From NCBI GenBank assembly GCA_964555295.1, contig CAZKRL010000010.1, positions 1 to 64,000 of the forward strand: 64,000 nt of DNA, written 5' to 3'. Made by a program: the position numbers and the translations under genes. The DNA comes from CAZKRL01 sp964555295. GTDB lineage: Bacteria > Bacteroidota > Bacteroidia > Flavobacteriales_D > Sanyastnellaceae. Shown piece after piece: positions 59,161 through 64,000 of this stretch; position 1 is the stretch's first letter, and the number at the start of each line of letters is the position of its first letter. The notes under the pieces are model-generated. The model did no database searches. It had not been told where the DNA came from and saw only the letters and a program-made list of their open reading frames with translations.

Positions 59161-59206
59161 GCCCCAAAGATAGTACATAGCAGAACTGTGTTACTTTCGC
59201 CATGTT

Positions 59207-59470
59207 ATGAATATCCCCAAAGAGAAATTGCGGTTGATTGAGTGGGTAGTGAAGGAATCTAATGAGGAGAACCTCGCGGAGGTTGCTGCTTTTGTTGAAC
59301 GTCTCAGCCAGGACTCGAATCTGGCCGCAAAGGTGATGGGCTATCGACGAAGGGGTGTGCCGGTAACTTGGCAACAGATGAAGGAGGGGTTACAAAGCGC
59401 TATCGATGATTGTGTGAATGGCAACTGTGTTTCACTCGATAATCTTGAAAAGGAATCTGATACTTGGTAA
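59207..59470 (+). CDS. Antitoxin-like small protein without a visible toxin
   Basis: An 87-residue helical protein (LRLIEWVVKESNEENLAEVAAFVERL, RRRGVPVTWQQMKEGLQSAIDDC). The pattern resembles the addiction-module antitoxins of the RelE/ParE-partner type found in Bacteroidota, where the toxin gene normally follows. Here the next gene, two bases away, is a T9SS protein, so it may be an orphan or have another role. A TACTTTCG -7-like element lies at 59192-59199. Confidence 0.65.
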   Translation: MNIPKEKLRLIEWVVKESNEENLAEVAAFVERLSQDSNLAAKVMGYRRRGVPVTWQQMKEGLQSAIDDCVNGNCVSLDNLEKESDTW

Positions 59471-59471
59471 T

Positions 59472-61463
59472 ATGAAGAAAATTCTATCATTGGCGGTAGG
59501 CGCCTTTTTAATGGCCTACAATTCGACAGGACAAACCCCGTGCATCAATGGAATGGCGGGTGATTATCCATGCAGGTTCATGGATCTGCTGAGTCATATG
59601 TCTCTTGCAGACCTGGGTGTAACGGTGAATAATCCCAACACCAACGATATATTCGGTTGGGTAAGTCCGGTAACTGGTAAAGAATATGCACTGGTAGGTT
59701 GTAAGAATGGAACCGCTTTTGTAGATCTATCCGACCCTGTCAATCCCGTTTATTTAGGTATGTTGCCGACGCATTCCAACAATAGTCTTTGGCGCGATGT
59801 GGAAACCTACGGGCACTATTGTTTGGCAGTAAGTGAGGCGGCTGATCATGGATTACAGATTTTCGATTTGTTGCAGTTGGATGCTGTTACTGCTCCACCT
59901 ATGGTTTTCACTGAGACAGCGCACTATGCAGGGTTCGGTAATTGTCACACCGTTGCGGTGGATACTGCCAATGGTTATGCCTATTGCAATGGCACCAATA
60001 CCTTCAGCGGCGGACTGCATGTGGTAGATATCAATGACCCGCTCAATCCGGTCTTGGCCGGTGGCTTTTCAGAAGGTGGATATACACACGATTGTTTTGT
60101 TTGGCAGTATGATGGTAATGATCCCGATCATGCGGGTGATCAAATCGTTTTCGCTTGTAATGGCGGTTCTCTTGTGGTTGTGAACGCTACTAACAAGGCT
60201 GATATTCAGTCATTGGGCACCTACTATTATGACGCCAATTCAAGCGTGGGATACATTCATCAGGGTTGGGTAACGAAGGACAAAAAGTTCTTTATGTTGA
60301 ATGATGAGCTCGATGAAATGAATTTCGGGAATATGACACGTTCTTACATTTTCGATATCACGGATTTAGATAATCTTGTGTACGACGGGTATTATCAGAG
60401 CGCTAATTCATCTATTGATCACAATCTATATATGCAGGATCAATTCACCTACGAAAGCAATTACTGCAGTGGAGTGCGTGTGTTAGACAATATCCGCATG
60501 GATGAGACCATTGTAAATGAGGTGGCTTTCTTCGACTTATATCCCGCTCATGACAATCCTATTTTTGAAGGCACGTGGAGCAATTATCCTTTTTTGCCCA
60601 GTGGTATCATTTTGGCTACGAGTATGTACGATGGTATTTACATTATCCGTCCGAATTTTTTGACCTTGAGTGATAACACATTTGATTACACATGTACTGA
60701 TTCTACTATTCAATTCAATATTGAGGTCAACACCGATCTGTATTTTCCATTGAGCGTCAGTTTGAATGGTCTGGGCAATGCCACTGTTACGAGCTTATCC
60801 ATTACTGCACCTGGCGTTTATCCTGTTACATTGGGTCAGTTGTCAGCTTTAGCCAATGGTATTCATTCAGGCAAGGTTGCTCTTGTATCGCCGAATGGAC
60901 AATCTTATGAGCTACCCATAAACATTCATGTTTCTGGCGCAGCCACCGTTCCTTCGATCGCTGCAAATGGTGTGCAGGCGGATCAAATCGTTTCGGTTAT
61001 TGATTTGCCTGCTGCGGTGTTTGCGTGGCAGGCGGATGAGCCCCTTTCATCCTATATTTTTCAGATAGCGACGGATATATTTTTTAGCGATATCCAATTC
61101 TCCCAAGAAGTCAATGGTTTAAACACATCTGGTATTAACCTACCTGCAGGCACCTATTTCTGGAGGGTTGGCACTCCCGGAGGGTGTTGGTCTGCTGCCT
61201 ATTTATTTATCGTGGATTCCCCGAATGGTATTGTGCCTTCTATTAATTCCTGTTTCAGCATTTTTCCAAATCCTGGAAGTAATATCATACATCTTCAATC
61301 AACTAATGCAATGGGAGAAATTGTTGTTGTTGATTCTCAGGGTAAAATATGGATAAGAAAAAATGTATCTGAGAGTAAAACTCAAATTGATGCATCTCTT
61401 CTTCCCCAGGGACTGTATGTCATTCGAGCAAATGATTCTTCGCGCTACTGGCTCAAGATGTAG
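59472..61463 (+). CDS. Choice-of-anchor B family protein with T9SS sorting domain
   Basis: A 663-residue secreted protein with a signal peptide (ILSLAVGAFLMAYNSTGQ). It has an LVIVD-like beta-propeller domain (about 40-400: NTNDIFGWVSPVTGKEYALVG, GCKNGTAFVDLSDPVNPVYLG, YTHDCFVWQYDG), the mark of the choice-of-anchor B family. An Ig-like region follows (about 410-580), and the C-terminal sorting domain ends the protein (about 590-663, FPNPGSNII...LPQGLYVI). The ATG is one base after the preceding small gene's stop, so they are cotranscribed. Confidence 0.88.
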   Translation: MKKILSLAVGAFLMAYNSTGQTPCINGMAGDYPCRFMDLLSHMSLADLGVTVNNPNTNDIFGWVSPVTGKEYALVGCKNGTAFVDLSDPVNPVYLGMLPTHSNNSLWRDVETYGHYCLAVSEAADHGLQIFDLLQLDAVTAPPMVFTETAHYAGFGNCHTVAVDTANGYAYCNGTNTFSGGLHVVDINDPLNPVLAGGFSEGGYTHDCFVWQYDGNDPDHAGDQIVFACNGGSLVVVNATNKADIQSLGTYYYDANSSVGYIHQGWVTKDKKFFMLNDELDEMNFGNMTRSYIFDITDLDNLVYDGYYQSANSSIDHNLYMQDQFTYESNYCSGVRVLDNIRMDETIVNEVAFFDLYPAHDNPIFEGTWSNYPFLPSGIILATSMYDGIYIIRPNFLTLSDNTFDYTCTDSTIQFNIEVNTDLYFPLSVSLNGLGNATVTSLSITAPGVYPVTLGQLSALANGIHSGKVALVSPNGQSYELPINIHVSGAATVPSIAANGVQADQIVSVIDLPAAVFAWQADEPLSSYIFQIATDIFFSDIQFSQEVNGLNTSGINLPAGTYFWRVGTPGGCWSAAYLFIVDSPNGIVPSINSCFSIFPNPGSNIIHLQSTNAMGEIVVVDSQGKIWIRKNVSESKTQIDASLLPQGLYVIRANDSSRYWLKM

Positions 61464-61472
61464 TATATGAGT

Positions 61473-62768
61473 CTATGACTTGAGAGCTTTACGATAGGTT
61501 GAGATGGCGCGCTCTCTTGCAAAACTGTGCTCAACTATTGGAGCCACGTATGTGCTTGTGCCGAATTCAGGTATCCACGTTTTAATGTAACTGAATGACT
61601 TGTCGAATTTCTCTGTTTGTAATGAAGGGTTGAAGACACGGAAATAGGGGGCCGCATCACATCCAGATCCCGCAGCCCATTGCCAGCCGCCGACATTACT
61701 CGCCAACTCAAAATCCAAAAGTTTTGTCGCGAAATACCTCTCGCCCCATCTCCAATCGATAAGTAAATGTTTGGTCAGAAAACTTGCAGTTATCATTCTC
61801 ACTCTATTGTGCATGAATCCGGTGGCATTCAGTTCCCGCATACCTGCGTCTACAATGGGATACCCGGTTATACCCATACACCATTTTTGAAAATCAGACT
61901 CTTTGTTTACCCACTGAATTTGATCGTATTTCGGTTTGAAAGCTGAGGATGCACTATGAGGAAAGTGATAAAGTATCATTTGATAGAAGTCGCGCCAAAT
62001 CAATTCATTGAGCCATTTTTCATTACTCTCCATCCCCATTCTCACCAGCGCCCTGATACTCAATGTGCCAAACCGCAGGTGCATACTCAGTCTGGTAGTT
62101 CCAACAACAGAAGGTATGTCGCGCTGTTCGTGGTAGCGAGTAATTACTGCTGTCTTAATTTCCCTACTTGGAAGAGGAATAACCGTGTTGCGCATGAAGC
62201 CCATCGATTCCAGCGTAGGAATTTCGCCGTTCAAATTTTGATCGAAGTTGAAACGTTCGGTAGTTGAGTTGATCTCAGTTAGGCGGCTATTGAGCAGCAA
62301 CTTCCATTTTCTGCTGTAAGGTGTAAAAACGGTGTAGGGTTTTCCGTCGTCCTTGATAACTTCATCTTTTTCAAAAATCACGTGGTCTTTTCTTCCAATA
62401 AATTTTATGTTGTTGGAGAGTAAAAGTTCATGGATCTGTTTGTCGCGCTGAATGGCATACGGCTCATAGTCACGGTTACAAAAAACCTCCTTTACTTCAC
62501 CGGCTGCAATGATGTTACGCCATACTTCCGCGGGCTCACCATAGAAAACATGGAGCGATGATCCGAGTCGGCGTAATGATAGGTCGAGATGATGTAATTC
62601 ATCATGCAGAAATGTAACCCGAGCATCTGTTTTGTCCTCGAGTTTGTCTAAAATCTGTCGGTCGAAAATGAATACGCATCTCACGGGATACCCTGATTGA
62701 AGCGCGGCGTTAAGAGCGCGATTGTCTTCAAGTCTCAGGTCTCTCCTGAACCAATGAATTGATATCAT
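61473..62768 (-). CDS. phr: Cryptochrome/deoxyribodipyrimidine photolyase
   Basis: Light-driven repair of cyclobutane pyrimidine dimers, or a cryptochrome. The N-terminal photolyase domain begins IHWFRRDLRLEDNRAL. The FAD-binding domain (about 230-420) has the FAD-contacting TTRLSMHLRFGTLSIR, ELIWRDFYQMILYHFP, GYPIVDAGMRELNATGFMHNR and RWGERYFATKLLDFELASNVGGWQW. The 431-residue length is that of class I CPD photolyases. It is convergent with the choice-of-anchor B gene. Confidence 0.93.
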   Translation of the reverse strand: MISIHWFRRDLRLEDNRALNAALQSGYPVRCVFIFDRQILDKLEDKTDARVTFLHDELHHLDLSLRRLGSSLHVFYGEPAEVWRNIIAAGEVKEVFCNRDYEPYAIQRDKQIHELLLSNNIKFIGRKDHVIFEKDEVIKDDGKPYTVFTPYSRKWKLLLNSRLTEINSTTERFNFDQNLNGEIPTLESMGFMRNTVIPLPSREIKTAVITRYHEQRDIPSVVGTTRLSMHLRFGTLSIRALVRMGMESNEKWLNELIWRDFYQMILYHFPHSASSAFKPKYDQIQWVNKESDFQKWCMGITGYPIVDAGMRELNATGFMHNRVRMITASFLTKHLLIDWRWGERYFATKLLDFELASNVGGWQWAAGSGCDAAPYFRVFNPSLQTEKFDKSFSYIKTWIPEFGTSTYVAPIVEHSFARERAISTYRKALKS

Positions 62769-62798
62769 ATCGTGAGAACAAGTTGGGGAAGTGAGGGT

Positions 62799-64000
62799 TC
62801 AAACAATCACGCGCTGTTGTTCAAACATGGTTTTGTAGATGCCTCCGTTACTGACGAGCGACAAATGATCCCCTTGCTCAATGATCTTGCCTTCATCAAT
62901 TACATAGATGGTATCGCAGTGTTGAATGGTTTGTATGCGATGAGAAATAAAAACTTTGATGCTATCGCTGGCATTTGCAGTAAGGGATTGCAGTATGCGC
63001 GATTCTGTTTCAGTGTCTACAGCACTGAGGCAGTCATCAAATACAAGGATGTCGGGTTTTTTAATGAGGGCCCGGGCAATGGATATGCGTTGCTTTTGTC
63101 CGCCGCTAAGATTGATGCCGCGCTCTCCCAGGAGGGTGTTGAATTTTTCCGGAAAACCCTCGATATCATCCAATACAACTGCGTCTCTCGCCGCATTTCG
63201 AATGGCTGCTTCGTCTTTGGAGTCACCACTGAACGCAATGTTGGCGGCAATGGTGTCAGAGAATAAAAAGACATCCTGAGATACATACCCAGTGCGCTCC
63301 CGAAAGGTGTGGATATCCATTTGCTTCAAATTATTCTCGCCAAGTAACACTGTACCTTCGGTTGGGTCGAGCTGACGAAGAATCAGTTGGGCCAGAGTAG
63401 TTTTGCCTGATCCGGTTCTGCCAATGATACCGATACTCTTTCCCCTTGAAAGTGTCATGTTGATTTTTTCAAGTACGTTGCCATTCGAGTTGGGGTATCG
63501 AAAACTCACCTCCTTGAGTTCGATATTGTTGGGATGATATGGAATGGCCCCGGGAAGATTTTGAATTTTAGCAGGGGTTCGTAAAAACTCATTGATGCGT
63601 TTCATACTTGCCTCGGCCTTGATGACGAGACTTGATACCCAGCCCACCACAGCGAAGGGCCAGGTGAGTATGTTGACATAAAAAACAAACTGAACAACTA
63701 CACCGGGAGTAATTTCTCCGGTTTGCACCTTGTACACTCCAATGGCGATGGTGAGCAAACTGCTCAATCCCACAAGTAACATGATAACGGGCATGAAGAG
63801 GGCGTCAATTCTTACCTGTTGCAGTTGCAAATTTTTGTACTTGTCACTCTCTCCATTGAAGTATTGGCTGAAGTAATTTTCTTTGCGAAAGGATTTTAGC
63901 ACGCGGATACCTGATGCTGTCTCTTGAACAATCGAGCTGAGTTTTGATTGTTGCTCCTGAACGCGCTCGCTTTGTTGATGAATTTTTTTGCTCACGATGT
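62799..64000 (-). CDS. ABC exporter (permease-ATPase fusion), 5' partial
   Basis: The frame is open at the right edge of the window (codon 63996-63998 precedes the GTG at 63993-63995), so roughly the first 190 residues are missing. The visible part holds the second half of an ABC exporter membrane domain (QETASGIRVLKSFRKE, then helices near 65-125), followed by the ATPase: Walker A GRTGSGKTT, Q-loop YVSQDVFLFSDT, signature NLSGGQKQR, Walker B ILVFDDCLSAVD and H-loop FISHR. It is a type I half-transporter of lipids, drugs or peptides; the substrate cannot be told. Confidence 0.93.
   Translation of the reverse strand, partial: IVSKKIHQQSERVQEQQSKLSSIVQETASGIRVLKSFRKENYFSQYFNGESDKYKNLQLQQVRIDALFMPVIMLLVGLSSLLTIAIGVYKVQTGEITPGVVVQFVFYVNILTWPFAVVGWVSSLVIKAEASMKRINEFLRTPAKIQNLPGAIPYHPNNIELKEVSFRYPNSNGNVLEKINMTLSRGKSIGIIGRTGSGKTTLAQLILRQLDPTEGTVLLGENNLKQMDIHTFRERTGYVSQDVFLFSDTIAANIAFSGDSKDEAAIRNAARDAVVLDDIEGFPEKFNTLLGERGINLSGGQKQRISIARALIKKPDILVFDDCLSAVDTETESRILQSLTANASDSIKVFISHRIQTIQHCDTIYVIDEGKIIEQGDHLSLVSNGGIYKTMFEQQRVIV

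Overview
The window looks like a chromosomal segment of an aerobic, probably marine and pigmented member of the Bacteroidota (Flavobacteriia or Cryomorphaceae-like). The evidence is many secreted proteins ending in Por/type IX secretion (T9SS) sorting domains, almost no Shine-Dalgarno sites, many promoters with the Bacteroidota -7 element TAnnTTTG a few tens of bases or less before the ATG, carotenoid genes of the crtD-cruF-crtY type, Bacteroidota-style TonB, OmpA/PD40 and CRTAC1 proteins, and a Bacteroidota-family tyrosine integrase. No rRNA operon and no CRISPR array is visible.

Layout. 0-2.5 kb: the end of a multi-FAS1 adhesin. 2.5-8.4 kb: a membrane protein, recX, a DUF349 coiled-coil protein and a TonB-dependent receptor. 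8.6-16.2 kb: three large surface proteins. Two of them share an N-terminal domain, and the third carries about 27 cysteine-rich GCTDxxACNY repeats. A decayed tRNA-Pro-like sequence follows at 16.24 kb. 16.3-23.7 kb: housekeeping genes (coaE, rpe, an inositol monophosphatase-family gene, a PhoD-type phosphatase, a PAP2-type membrane protein, rpoN, pckA). 23.8-24.35 kb: a ParDE-type toxin-antitoxin pair with a palindrome at its promoter. 24.8-28.4 kb: a carotenoid cluster suggesting a monocyclic, myxol/saproxanthin-type pigment. 28.5-46.3 kb: mixed metabolism, repair and surface genes (TonB-like, ald, tsaE, HMG-CoA lyase, SDR, msrA, aat, CRTAC1, a DoxX/MauE-thioredoxin fusion, a SMUG2-like glycosylase, PD40/OmpA, PDH E2 and E1-alpha, pheS, a PPIase, a lipoprotein).

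46.34-52.45 kb: a compact integrative element of about 6.0 kb inserted in the 3' end of a tRNA-Pro(GGG) gene. It is bounded by 47-bp perfect direct repeats. From the right it carries a tyrosine integrase, an unknown gene, an excisionase-like HTH gene, DUF3987 and DUF6371 replication-type genes separated by two clusters of 9-bp direct repeats (iteron-like), a small protein, and a secreted SHOCT-like cargo protein. Paired TTTGCATA boxes sit just inside both ends and look like integrase arm sites. No relaxase, capsid or terminase gene is recognisable, so it resembles a minimal replicating satellite or genomic island. Just outside the right end lies a small hicA toxin gene followed by a decayed hicB antitoxin.

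53.2-64 kb: a PhnA-like protein, a T9SS-exported trypsin-like protease, a STAS protein, a T9SS cargo protein, RNase Z, an arginase-family enzyme, an antitoxin-like small protein directly before a choice-of-anchor-B T9SS protein, a photolyase, and the C-terminal two-thirds of an ABC exporter cut by the window end. All functional calls come from reading motifs by eye; no database search was run.
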